This document shows positions 35,868-44,322 of a stretch of 64,000 nt of DNA, one piece after another. The DNA is taken from the NCBI RefSeq assembly GCF_020594515.1, contig NZ_JAJCTH010000008.1, positions 110,861-174,860 on the forward strand. The letters run 5' to 3'. This DNA is from Rhodoferax sp. U2-2l. Its GTDB lineage: Bacteria; Pseudomonadota; Gammaproteobacteria; Burkholderiales; Burkholderiaceae_C. The position numbers and the translations under genes are program-made. Within the stretch, counting starts at the first letter, position 1; each line of letters starts with the position of its first letter. A model generated the notes under the pieces. The model was not told the origin of the DNA, searched no databases, and saw only the letters and a list, made by a program, of their open reading frames with translations.

Positions 35868-36797
35868 TTAAACGCGATCAATGATCTTCTCGCCAAACAA
35901 CCCCTGCGGGCGGATCAGCAAAAAGCCCAGCGCCAGCACATAGGCAAACCAGATCTCAATCCCGCCACCCACATACGGCCCGAGGTACACCTCGGACAAC
36001 TTTTCGCCCACCCCAATGATCAGCCCGCCAATGATGGCGCCCGGCACCGAGGTCAGGCCGCCCAGAATCACCACCGGCAAGGCGCGCATGGCAACCGTGG
36101 CCAGCGAGAACTGCACCCCCAGCTTGCTGCCCCAGATCATCCCGGCCACCAGCGCCACCACCCCGGCTACACACCAGACAATGACCCAGATGCGGTTCAG
36201 TGGGATACCAATACTTTGCGCGGCCTGGTGGTCATCGGCCACAGCGCGCAAGGCCCGGCCGGTCGACGTTTTCTGGAAAAACACACTGAGTGCCGCCACC
36301 AGCACCGCGGCAATGACGGCGGCGTAAAGGTCTTCCTTGTTGATCAGGATGCCGCCTTCAAACACCGAGTCCAGCCAGAACACCGGGTCTTTGGGCATGC
36401 CGATGTCGATCTTGTAAATGCTGCCGCCAAACAGCGTCTGCCCCAGTCCTTCCAGAAAGTAGGCAATGCCCAGCGTGGCCATCAGCAGCGTGGTGCCTTC
36501 CTGGTTGACCAGATGCCGCAGCGCCAGGCGCTCGATCAGCCAGGCCACCACAAACATCACGCCACCCGCGCCCACAAAGCCAATCAGGTTGGCCAGAAAC
36601 AGCTGGTCGCCGCCCAGCCAGACACCGGCCCACTCCGAGAAGCGCGCCATGGCCAGTGCGGCAAACAGCACCATCGCGCCCTGGGCAAAGTTGAAGACGC
36701 CGCTGGCCTTGTAGATCAGCACAAAGCCCAGCGCCACCAGCGAATACAGCATGCCCGCCATCAGGCCGCCGAACAGAGTTTCAAGAAAAAAAGCCAT
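35868..36797 (-). CDS. livH: ABC transporter permease LivH
   Basis: A 309-residue polytopic permease beginning MAFFLETLFGGLMAGMLYSLVALGF (split as MAFFLETLFGGLMAGM), with VFNFAQGAMVLFAALAMARF and the EAA-like VVILGGLTSVPGAIIGGLIIG (split as LGGLTSVPGAIIGG) coupling segment. Start ATG 36797 rather than the longer frame, consistent with the family. It is partner of LivM. A repeat-bearing gap of 184 bases separates it from livG upstream. Confidence 0.95.
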   Translation of the reverse strand: MAFFLETLFGGLMAGMLYSLVALGFVLIYKASGVFNFAQGAMVLFAALAMARFSEWAGVWLGGDQLFLANLIGFVGAGGVMFVVAWLIERLALRHLVNQEGTTLLMATLGIAYFLEGLGQTLFGGSIYKIDIGMPKDPVFWLDSVFEGGILINKEDLYAAVIAAVLVAALSVFFQKTSTGRALRAVADDHQAAQSIGIPLNRIWVIVWCVAGVVALVAGMIWGSKLGVQFSLATVAMRALPVVILGGLTSVPGAIIGGLIIGVGEKLSEVYLGPYVGGGIEIWFAYVLALGFLLIRPQGLFGEKIIDRV

Positions 36798-36839
36798 GTT
36801 GTTGTTCCTTAGCCTGCAATAAGCCTGCGGCACGGGCCG

Positions 36840-36930
36840 CCCTCATCCCCACCTTCCCCCAGCGGGGGAAGGGGTAACAGCCGGACCGCAGTTTTCACCC
36901 TCTCCCGCTGGAAGAGGGCTGGGGTGAGGG
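36840..36930. repeat. Composite palindromic element between livG and livH
   Basis: Outer arms CCCTCATCCCCA and TGGGGTGAGGG enclose CCTTCCCCCAGCGGGGGAAGG (36852-36872) and CCCTCTCCCGCTGGAAGAGGG. It is related to the CCCTCTCCC palindromes at 6273 and 29280. Confidence 0.65.
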
Positions 36931-36981
36931 CGCGGCGGTTTGCCAAACTGAGAATTCGATGTAACGGCATGTCCATGAGCA

Positions 36982-37767
36982 TCAATGCCCCGTACCCAAA
37001 TACGCGCTGATGACTTCTTCGTTGGTGCGCACCTCGTCCGGCGTGCCGTCGCCAATCTTCTTGCCGTAGTCCAGCACCACCACGCGGTCGCTGATGTCCA
37101 TCACCACGCCCATGTCGTGCTCGATCAGGACGATGGTGGTGCCAAATTCCTCGTTCACATCGAGCACAAAACGGCTCATGTCCTGCTTTTCTTCCACGTT
37201 CATGCCGGCCATGGGTTCGTCCAACAGCAGCAACTGCGGCTCCATCGCCAGCGCGCGACCCAGGTCGACGCGTTTTTGCAGGCCGTATGGCAACTGGCCC
37301 ACCGGGGTTTTGCGGAACGCCTGAATTTCCAGAAAGTCGATGATGTGTTCGACAAACTCGCGGTGTTTCTCCTCCTCACGCTGGGCCGGGCCGATGCGTA
37401 ATGCCTGCAAAAACAGGTTGCTTTTGATCTTCAGGTTGCGCCCGGTCATGATGTTGTCGATGACGCTCATGCCCTTGAACAGCGCCAGATTCTGGAAGGT
37501 GCGCCCGATGCCCATGCTGGCCACCTGGTAGCTGTCCATGTGGCTGAAGGTTTTACCTCTGAAAGTGATAGCACCTTCGGTAGGCCGGTAAACGCCGTTG
37601 ATGCAATTAAGCATGGAGCTTTTACCTGCGCCGTTGGGGCCGATGATGGCGCGCACCTCGTGTTCACGCACGTCAAAGCTGATGTCGGTCAGCGCTTTCA
37701 CGCCGCCGAATCGCAGGGAGATGTTCTTGACGTCCAGAATGACGTCACCGATGAGTTTGGTTGCCAT
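36982..37767 (-). CDS. livG: ABC transporter ATPase LivG
   Basis: A 261-residue ATPase with Walker A GPNGAGKSSMLNCI (about residue 43), the LivG-type long central insert, signature LPYGLQKRVDLGRAL and Walker B LLLLDEPMAGMN. It forms the ATPase pair with LivF. It is immediately downstream of the long-chain acyl-CoA synthetase gene on the same strand (14 bases), suggesting that import and CoA activation are co-expressed. ATG 37767 is used. Confidence 0.94.
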   Translation of the reverse strand: MATKLIGDVILDVKNISLRFGGVKALTDISFDVREHEVRAIIGPNGAGKSSMLNCINGVYRPTEGAITFRGKTFSHMDSYQVASMGIGRTFQNLALFKGMSVIDNIMTGRNLKIKSNLFLQALRIGPAQREEEKHREFVEHIIDFLEIQAFRKTPVGQLPYGLQKRVDLGRALAMEPQLLLLDEPMAGMNVEEKQDMSRFVLDVNEEFGTTIVLIEHDMGVVMDISDRVVVLDYGKKIGDGTPDEVRTNEEVISAYLGTGH

Positions 37768-37781
37768 GGGGTGAACTTCTT

Positions 37782-39728
37782 TCAGGCGGCGGCCTTGACG
37801 GGCGCAAAGGTCTTGGTGTCGTCAATACGCAGTGTGGCGCTGACCTTGCCGGTGCGGCCGTCTTCAAACTTGACCTGGGTTTCAATGAACTGGGTGGTTT
37901 TGCCGCCGTAAAGCGCGTCAATCAACACGTCGTATTTGTCGGCAATGAAGCCCCGGCGAACCTTGTTGGTGCGGGTCAGCTCACCGTCGTCGGCATCAAG
38001 CTCCTTGTGCAGCACCAGGAAACGGCTGACTTGGGAACCGGCCAGCAGCGTGTCCACACTCAGGTCGGCGTTGACTTTTTCGACACATTCCTTGATGAGC
38101 TGGTACACCTCGGGCTTTTGCGCCAGGTCGGTGTAGCCCGCATACGGCAGGTTGCGCCGCTCGGCCCAGTTGCCCACGGCTTCAAAGTCGATGTTGATCA
38201 TGACGCAGACTTTGTCGCGGCCGTCGCCGTAGGCCACCACTTCCTTGATGTGCTGGAAGAATTTCAGCTTGTTTTCCACATACTTGGGCGCAAACATGGC
38301 GCCGTCGTTGGCACCGCCCTGGATGCGGCCCACGTCTTTGACGCGGTCGATGATCTTGAGGTGGCCATGCGCGTCCAGAAAACCCGCGTCGCTGGTGTGG
38401 TACCAGCCATCGGCGGTCAGCACTTCAGCCGTGGCTTCGGGGTTCTTGAAGTAGCCTTTGAGTAGGCCTGGCGACTTGACCAGGATCTCGCCGTTGTCGG
38501 CCACCTTGATTTCCACGCCCGCGCAAGGCACGCCCACGGTATCGGCACGGGCTTCGTGGTCGGGCTGCAGGCAGACAAACACGGCGGTCTCAGTTGAGCC
38601 ATAGAGTTGTTTCAGATTCACGCCAATGGAGCGGTAAAAGCTGAACAGGTCTGGCCCAATCGCCTCACCTGCCGTGTAGGCCACCCGCACGCGGGAAAAA
38701 CCCAGGGTGTTGCGCAGCGGGCCATATACCAGAAAGTCGCCGATGGCGTACAGCAGCCGGTCACCCGAGCCGACCGATTTGCCGTCCATCAACGTGGGGC
38801 CAACGCGTTTGGCCACGTCCATGAAGTAGTGAAACATCTTGCGCTTGAGCGTGCCCGCGTCTTCCATGCGGATCATCACGCTGGTCAGCAAGCCTTCAAA
38901 CACGCGTGGCGGCGCAAAGTAATAGGTGGGCCCAACTTCTTTCAGGTCGATGGTCACCGTAGCGGCGGACTCGGGGCAGTTCACCACGTAACCGCAGCTC
39001 AGCCACTGCGCGTAAGAAAAGATGTTTTGCCCGATCCAGGCCGGCGGCAGGTAGGCCAGCACGTCTTCCTTGTGGGTCAGCTTGTCAAAGTCAGCCCCGG
39101 CGCGGGCGCGGTTCAGGAGCGTGTCGTGCGTGTGCACCACACCCTTGGGGTTGCCGGTGGTGCCGCTGGTGAAAAACATGGCGGCCACGTCGTCGGGCTG
39201 CACCGTGGCGACCTGTTCCTTGAAGAAGTCGGTGTGGATGGCGGCAAAGGCTTTGCCAGCGGCAATCAGCTCGTCGAGTGCGGCCAGACCAGGCTCGTCG
39301 TAATTGCGCAGGCCACGCGGATCGTCAAACCAGATGTGTTGGAGCTGCGGGCATTGCTCGCGGATTTCCAGCAGTTTGTCGACCTGCTCCTGGTCTTCGG
39401 CAAAGGCAAAACTCACCTCGGCGTTGTTGATGGGGAACACACACTCCATCGCCGCGGCGTCCTGGTACAGCGCGATCGGCACCGCACCCAGGCTCTGCAC
39501 CGCCAGCATGGTGGCATACAGGCGCGGGCGGTTGGCACCGATGACGATCATGTGGTCATGCTGGCGCAAGCCCGCCTGATGCAGGCCGCAGGCCAGGTGC
39601 GACACCAGCGCGGCCATGTCGGCCCAGCTGATGGCCTGCCAGATGCCGTACTCTTTCTCGCGCATGGCCGTGTCCTGGGGCCGGGCGCTGGCGTGGTTCA
39701 GCAGTAGTTGCGGGAAAGTCGTTTGCAT
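37782..39728 (-). CDS. Long-chain acyl-CoA synthetase (AMP-binding)
   Basis: A 648-residue adenylate-forming ligase. FFTSGTTGNPKGVVHTH is the P-loop-like AMP motif (about residue 190), QLYGSTETAVF the A5 region and DGWYHTSDAGFLDAHGHLKIIDR the A7/A8 region. The long linker form fits FadD15-type long-chain or aryl acid synthetases. ATG 39728 follows AAGGCGAGCC and matches the family start. It is the first gene of the operon with livGHMKF and the PaaK-like ligase, and is divergent from the Crp/Fnr gene. Substrate unproven. Confidence 0.9.
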   Translation of the reverse strand: MQTTFPQLLLNHASARPQDTAMREKEYGIWQAISWADMAALVSHLACGLHQAGLRQHDHMIVIGANRPRLYATMLAVQSLGAVPIALYQDAAAMECVFPINNAEVSFAFAEDQEQVDKLLEIREQCPQLQHIWFDDPRGLRNYDEPGLAALDELIAAGKAFAAIHTDFFKEQVATVQPDDVAAMFFTSGTTGNPKGVVHTHDTLLNRARAGADFDKLTHKEDVLAYLPPAWIGQNIFSYAQWLSCGYVVNCPESAATVTIDLKEVGPTYYFAPPRVFEGLLTSVMIRMEDAGTLKRKMFHYFMDVAKRVGPTLMDGKSVGSGDRLLYAIGDFLVYGPLRNTLGFSRVRVAYTAGEAIGPDLFSFYRSIGVNLKQLYGSTETAVFVCLQPDHEARADTVGVPCAGVEIKVADNGEILVKSPGLLKGYFKNPEATAEVLTADGWYHTSDAGFLDAHGHLKIIDRVKDVGRIQGGANDGAMFAPKYVENKLKFFQHIKEVVAYGDGRDKVCVMINIDFEAVGNWAERRNLPYAGYTDLAQKPEVYQLIKECVEKVNADLSVDTLLAGSQVSRFLVLHKELDADDGELTRTNKVRRGFIADKYDVLIDALYGGKTTQFIETQVKFEDGRTGKVSATLRIDDTKTFAPVKAAA

Positions 39729-39822
39729 GGCTCGCCTTGTCTCCGGGGCTGTGTCGTTACTCAAAACGGGCTGAATACCGCGTTTGGTGTGGCGCAATGA
39801 TAGGGTTCGATTTGACGCTAAG

Positions 39823-39840
39823 TTGTCGTTTGGACGACAA
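39823..39840. promoter_or_regulatory. Dyad TTGTCG-N6-CGACAA, operator candidate
   Basis: TTGTCGTTTGGACGACAA lies between the divergent acyl-CoA synthetase (start 39728) and Crp/Fnr regulator (start 39920) genes. The six-base half-sites are perfectly symmetric, spanning 18 bases, suitable for a dimeric Crp/Fnr-type regulator. Confidence 0.6.
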
Positions 39841-39919
39841 TTCAGCGGATTCTCGGTAGGTGTTTTCCCTGCGTGCGTCTGCCCCTTCATCTCTCCTTTT
39901 TGCGAAAGGATGCCGTCAC

Positions 39920-40627
39920 ATGAGCACCGAAGCCAGCTTGTTGCAGCGCCGCCGCCCACTGACCGCCGCCGAGTTGGGCGTGATCCCGTGGCTGACCGTG
40001 TTGCAGCCTGACGAACGTGAACGCGCGGTGGCAGACCTCAAGATCACCGACGCCAAGCCGGGTGATTTCGTCTGCCGCACCGGCCGCCCCGTGACCTATT
40101 GGTTTGGCCTGGTGGACGGCCTGTTGAAGATGAGCGCCGACAACATCGACGGCCAGACCATGACCTTCACCGGCGTACCACCTGGCGGCTGGTTTGGCGA
40201 GGGCACCGCCCTGAAACGCGAGGTGTACCGCTACAACATCCAGGCGCTGCGCAAAAGTCTGGTGGCCGGGCTGCACGTGGACACCTTTCACTGGCTGCTG
40301 GACCACTCCATTGGCTTCAACCGCTTTGTCATGCGCCAGCTCAACGAACGGCTGGGCCAGTTCATCGCCGCGCGCGAGATCGACCGCATGGGTAACCCCA
40401 ACATCCGCGTGGCGCGCAGTCTGGCCGCGCTGTTCAACCCGGTGCTCTACCCCGGTTTGGGCGCCGTGCTGCGCATCACACAACAAGAGATGGCGTACCT
40501 GGTCGGCCTGTCACGCCAGCGGGTCAACGAAGCCCTGACCAAGCTGGCTTCTGAGGGCGCGATTGCGGTGGAATACGGCGGCTTGCGGGTGCTGAATTTG
40601 CAGGCGCTGAGGACGGGGATGTTTTGA
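39920..40627 (+). CDS. Crp/Fnr-family transcription regulator
   Basis: A 235-residue regulator with an N-terminal cyclic-nucleotide-binding fold (PGDFVCRTGRPVTYWFGLVDG, split as PGDFVCRTGRPVTYW) and a C-terminal winged HTH (ITQQEMAYLVGLSRQRVNEAL). No N-terminal cysteine cluster of FNR is seen, so it is not an oxygen-sensing FNR. ATG 39920 replaces the longer frame. It is divergent from the acyl-CoA synthetase/liv operon, which it probably controls through the dyad at 39823-39840. The effector is unknown. Confidence 0.88.
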   Translation: MSTEASLLQRRRPLTAAELGVIPWLTVLQPDERERAVADLKITDAKPGDFVCRTGRPVTYWFGLVDGLLKMSADNIDGQTMTFTGVPPGGWFGEGTALKREVYRYNIQALRKSLVAGLHVDTFHWLLDHSIGFNRFVMRQLNERLGQFIAAREIDRMGNPNIRVARSLAALFNPVLYPGLGAVLRITQQEMAYLVGLSRQRVNEALTKLASEGAIAVEYGGLRVLNLQALRTGMF

Positions 40628-40787
40628 GCATGACGTCGTTGGCATCAGCGGCGGTGTTGGATGACCGAGGCCCGCGGGTCGTGTGGTTTTAGACGGCTCC
40701 GGTAGCATCTTGCGCAGCCTTTGCGTGCGATGGGCGTTGGCGCTGAGGTCGCTGGTTTTTCAACATTTTTCGAAGGAAGAACATCCC

Positions 40788-41186
40788 ATGACACTGAACT
40801 TTTCACACCTTGCCAAGTTGGGTGCGGCCCTGGCACTGGGCGCATGCCTGTCGGGTGCGGCCTTGGCCCAGACGGCTGACCCGCATGCGGGCCACAGCAT
40901 GGCGATGCCTGCCAGCACGGGCACATCGGCGTCGAACGCCGCCTTTGAGCAGGCCAACGCCAAAATGCACAAGGACATGGCGGTGCCGCTCACGGGCGAC
41001 GCCGACCGTGACTTTCTGGCCGGCATGATCCCGCACCACCAGGGCGCCATTGACATGGCGAATGTGGTGCTCAAGTACGGCAAAGACCCCAAGGTGAAGC
41101 AACTGGCGCAAGACATCATTGCCGCGCAAAAGCAGGAAATTGCCATGATGCAGGCCTGGCTGAAGGAAAAACAGGTCGTCAAGTAG
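40788..41186 (+). CDS. DUF305 secreted protein
   Basis: A 132-residue periplasmic protein. Signal peptide to about residue 28 (LGACLSGAALA), then DPHAGHSMAM, and the DUF305 core FLAGMIPHHQGAIDMANVVLKYG with paired histidines, ending QKQEIAMMQAWL. DUF305 proteins are four-helix ferritin-like folds associated with copper and other metals in several bacteria. Start ATG 40788 follows GAAGGAAGAACATCCC. It has its own spacing from the regulator gene and no clear partner here. Confidence 0.88.
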   Translation: MTLNFSHLAKLGAALALGACLSGAALAQTADPHAGHSMAMPASTGTSASNAAFEQANAKMHKDMAVPLTGDADRDFLAGMIPHHQGAIDMANVVLKYGKDPKVKQLAQDIIAAQKQEIAMMQAWLKEKQVVK

Positions 41187-41226
41187 ACCGCAGCCAGCGG
41201 GTCACCGCTGCTGGAGATCCATGTAA

Positions 41227-41279
41227 AATCGTGCTTTAGCCCTTGATTTATAAAGGCTAACAGCTATATTTTTTATACC
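41227..41279. repeat. Comamonadaceae-type dispersed repeat (copy B)
   Basis: Sequence TTTAGCCCTTGATTTATAAA followed by GGCTAACAGCTATATTTTTT, directly before the pseudouridine synthase start. It shares the GGCTA...GCTA.TTTT core with 19838-19886. It probably contributes the AT-rich 5' leader. Confidence 0.4.
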
Positions 41280-42257
41280 ATGACCACACCCTCCACGCCT
41301 CCGGTCTTCCGCCGTGCCGCGCCGCCACCCGCCAAAGCGCCCCTTCCTGCGGGGCAAAGCAACACCGCCGCCCATGGCGCGGGCGGCACCTTGCGGCTGA
41401 ACAAACGCATGGCCGAGCTGGGTCTCGCCTCGCGCCGCGAAGCGGATGAATGGATCAGCAAAGGCTGGGTCAAGGTCAATGGTCGGGTGGCCGAGATGGG
41501 CCAGCAGGTCACGCCCGATGTGAAGATCGAGATCGACAAGCAAGCCAAAGGCGCGCAGGCCAAACAGGTCACCATCCTGATCAACAAGCCACTTGGCCTG
41601 GTGAGTGGCCAGGCCGAGGACGGTCACCAGCCCGCCATCACCCTGGTGCAGCCGCAAAACCGCTGGACCGAGGACAACGCACGCTTTTTCTTCCACCCGA
41701 GCCAGCTCAAAAGTCTGGTGCCCGCCGGGCGCCTGGACATCGATTCCACCGGCCTGCTGGTGCTCACCCAGGACGGTCGGGTGGCGCGCCAGCTGATTGG
41801 CGAAGACGCCACCATGGAGAAGGAATACCTGGTGCGGGTGATTTACACCGGGATTGAAAACACGCTGGCCGCCACCTCGGCCGCAGCCACCTACGCGGCC
41901 CGACCAGCAGTCCGCGCGCCGTTGCCTGCGGGCGCCACCCAGCAGCTCAGCCGCATCGACGATGACGACCCGATCACAGAAGATGTGCAGTCGGTTTTTC
42001 CGGCTGCCAAACTGGCGCTCTTACGCCACGGCCTGAGCCTGGATGGCCAGCCTTTGAGGCCCGCCCGCGTAGAGTGGCAAAATGCGCAGCAGCTTCGCTT
42101 CGTCCTGACCGAGGGCAAAAAGCGCCAGATCCGGCGCATGTGCGAGCAGGTTGGCTTGAAAGTGGTGGGTTTGAAACGTGTGCGTATTGGCCGGGTGATG
42201 CTGGGAAACCTGCCCGTTGGTCAATGGCGCTACCTGGCACCCCACGAGCAGTTCTGA
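41280..42257 (+). CDS. rRNA pseudouridine synthase (RluF/RsuA family)
   Basis: A 325-residue enzyme. An N-terminal Pro/Ala-rich tail leads into an S4 RNA-binding domain (LRLNKRMAELGLASRREADEW, split as LNKRMAELGLASRREADEW, about 38-85), then the catalytic domain with GRLDIDSTGLL (catalytic Asp 153) and GKKRQIRRMCEQVGL near the end. RluF acts on 23S rRNA U2604 in E. coli; RluB/RluE are alternatives. An insertion of about 40 residues (about 196-238) with an acidic DDDD patch is unusual. No strong ribosome site precedes ATG 41280. Confidence 0.87.
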   Translation: MTTPSTPPVFRRAAPPPAKAPLPAGQSNTAAHGAGGTLRLNKRMAELGLASRREADEWISKGWVKVNGRVAEMGQQVTPDVKIEIDKQAKGAQAKQVTILINKPLGLVSGQAEDGHQPAITLVQPQNRWTEDNARFFFHPSQLKSLVPAGRLDIDSTGLLVLTQDGRVARQLIGEDATMEKEYLVRVIYTGIENTLAATSAAATYAARPAVRAPLPAGATQQLSRIDDDDPITEDVQSVFPAAKLALLRHGLSLDGQPLRPARVEWQNAQQLRFVLTEGKKRQIRRMCEQVGLKVVGLKRVRIGRVMLGNLPVGQWRYLAPHEQF

Positions 42258-42393
42258 GCCTGGCGCAAGCTGGGCACAACTGGTTTGGCAGGCTTTGGTT
42301 GTACCCCGAAAGCTGCCGTCCACGTTCCTACGCCAATCCATGTTGCGCGCTGTTGCGCGACAAGAACACACGTCGTTTTCTCAAGGAACATGC

Positions 42394-42507
42394 ATGACCG
42401 TTTTTGCCCGCACCGTCACTGGTTGGCTGTGCCATGCCGCCTTGCCTGACGACCAACCCTTTTTAAACCATGCATTTACCCCACGAACCCACCCACCTGC
42501 CCCTTGA
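42394..42507 (+). CDS. Small overlapping ORF upstream of dctQ (possible leader)
   Basis: A 37-codon frame starting at ATG 42394 with a better ribosome site (TCAAGGAACATGC) than the dctQ start it overlaps in a different frame. The peptide is MTVFARTVTGWLCHAALPD and continues 18 residues without recognisable motifs. Its translation could open the dctQ start. It may not encode a functional product. Confidence 0.3.
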   Translation: MTVFARTVTGWLCHAALPDDQPFLNHAFTPRTHPPAP

Positions 42508-42997
42508 GGTGCACGACCCCAGCGAGCCAGAAGAAAAAACGCGGGTGACGCTGAAAATTGAAGACTGGCTCACCGTGATCGTGATGGCGCTGCTGGCACT
42601 GGTCACCTTCAGCAATGTGCTGGTGCGTTACTTCACCAACGAGTCGTTTGCCTGGACCGAAGAGTTTTCGGTGTTCCTGATGATTGTGCTGGCGCTGGTG
42701 GCGGGCTCGGCCTCGGTGGCGCGCAACCGGCAGATCCGCATCGAGTACTTTGCCGACAGCGGCCCGCTCTCAAGGCAAAAGGCGCTGGCACGTTTTGGCG
42801 CGCTGATGATGGCGCTGCTGTTTGCGCTGATTGCCGTTTTGAGCGTGCGCACCGTGTACGACGACTTCCAGTACGGCGAAACCTCGCCCGGCATCGGCGT
42901 TCCGCAGTGGTGGTACACGATGTGGCTCCCCATCCTGTCCTGCGCCATTTCGCTGCGCGCCTTGGGTCTGTTTATCCGCCGAGGCAAACAGCCATGA
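42470..42997 (+). CDS. dctQ: TRAP transporter small permease (DctQ)
   Basis: A 175-residue membrane protein with four hydrophobic segments, typical of DctQ (LTVIVMALLALVTFSNVLVRY and the W-T-E-E-FS segment). It partners DctM to import a carboxylate via the periplasmic binding protein encoded downstream, driven by an ion gradient. The start has no clear ribosome site. It overlaps dctM by four bases (ATGA). Confidence 0.9.
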   Translation: MHLPHEPTHLPLEVHDPSEPEEKTRVTLKIEDWLTVIVMALLALVTFSNVLVRYFTNESFAWTEEFSVFLMIVLALVAGSASVARNRQIRIEYFADSGPLSRQKALARFGALMMALLFALIAVLSVRTVYDDFQYGETSPGIGVPQWWYTMWLPILSCAISLRALGLFIRRGKQP

Positions 42998-44292
42998 TCG
43001 CCACATTGTTGTTTGTGGTGTTTCTGGGCATGATGATTCTGGGCGTGCCGATTGGGGCGGCGCTGGGCCTGGCTGGGGCGGCAGCCATTGCGCTGGCCAA
43101 CGCGGATGCCCAGTGGTTTGGCCTGCTGGCGGTACCGCAGAATTTTTACGCCGGGCTGGGCAAATACCCGCTGCTGGCGATCCCGATGTTCGTGCTGGTA
43201 GGCTCGATCTTTGACCGCTCCGGCGTGGCGCTGCGCTTGGTCAACTTTGCCGTGGCAATAGTCGGGCGTGGCCCGGGCATGCTGCCCCTGGTGGCCATTG
43301 TGGTGGCCATGTTCCTCGGTGGCATTTCGGGCTCTGGCCCGGCCAATGCAGCCGCTGTGGGCGCGGTGATGATTGCCGCCATGTCGCGTGCGGGTTACCC
43401 GGCAGCGTTTTCGGCGAGCGTGGTGGGCGCTGCGGCGGCCACCGACATCCTGATCCCGCCGTCCATTGCCTTCATCGTTTATTCGATTCTGGTGCCGGGT
43501 GCGTCGGTGCCCGCGCTGTTTGCAGCAGGCATGATTCCGGGCATTCTGGCGGGTATCGCCCTGATCGTGCCCACTGTCTGGCTGGCGCGCAAACACCACA
43601 TGGGCGCACTGGAGGCCACCCTGCCCCGGCCGCCGTTCTGGGCCAGTTTGCGTGACGCCGCCTGGGGTCTGACGGCACCGGTGCTGATTTTGGGCGGCAT
43701 GCGCGCGGGCTGGTTCACCCCCACCGAGGCAGCGGTGGTGGCGGTGTTTTACGGCCTGTTTGTGGGTATGGTGATCCACCGAACGATCAAGGTGCGTGAC
43801 CTGTATGACATCCTGCGCGAATCGGGCGAGTTGTCGGCGGTGATCCTGCTGGTGGTGGCGCTGGCGGGCATTTTTGCGTTTTCGCTGTCCACCCTGGGGG
43901 TGATTGACCCGGTGACCACGGCCATCGTCAACTCCGGGCTGGGTGAATACGGCGTGCTGGCGCTGCTGATCGTGTTGCTGATCACCGTGGGCATGTTTCT
44001 GGACGGCATCTCGATCTTTTTGATTTTTGTGCCGCTGCTGTGGCCCATCGTGCAACACTACCAGTGGGACCCGGTCTGGTTTGGGGTGATCCTGACACTC
44101 AAGGTCGCTTTGGGGCAGTTCACCCCGCCGCTGGCGGTGAACCTGATGGTGTCGTGCCGCATTGCCGGTGTGCGCATGGAAGCCACGGTACGCTGGGTTG
44201 GCTGGATGCTGTTGTCGATGTTTTTGGTGATGGTGGCGGTGATCGCCTGGCCAGAACTGGCCTTGTGGTTACCCCGGCAATTGGGATATTGA
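42994..44292 (+). CDS. dctM: TRAP transporter large permease (DctM)
   Basis: A 432-residue polytopic protein with about twelve membrane segments. AVVGAAAATDILIPPSIAFIVY, split as AAAATDILIPPSIAFIVY, is typical of the DctM family. It forms the transport path of the TRAP system. ATG 42994 overlaps the dctQ stop, and a 30-base gap with GGAG separates it from dctP. Substrate not deducible. Confidence 0.92.
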   Translation: MIATLLFVVFLGMMILGVPIGAALGLAGAAAIALANADAQWFGLLAVPQNFYAGLGKYPLLAIPMFVLVGSIFDRSGVALRLVNFAVAIVGRGPGMLPLVAIVVAMFLGGISGSGPANAAAVGAVMIAAMSRAGYPAAFSASVVGAAAATDILIPPSIAFIVYSILVPGASVPALFAAGMIPGILAGIALIVPTVWLARKHHMGALEATLPRPPFWASLRDAAWGLTAPVLILGGMRAGWFTPTEAAVVAVFYGLFVGMVIHRTIKVRDLYDILRESGELSAVILLVVALAGIFAFSLSTLGVIDPVTTAIVNSGLGEYGVLALLIVLLITVGMFLDGISIFLIFVPLLWPIVQHYQWDPVWFGVILTLKVALGQFTPPLAVNLMVSCRIAGVRMEATVRWVGWMLLSMFLVMVAVIAWPELALWLPRQLGY

Positions 44293-44322
44293 GGCTTTTA
44301 TTTAACAAAAAGGAGATGGACG

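Noticed and set aside
42628..44058. 476-residue His/Gln/Arg-rich minus-strand frame opposite the TRAP permeases
   Set aside because: Composition is that of antisense DctQ/DctM; no motif.
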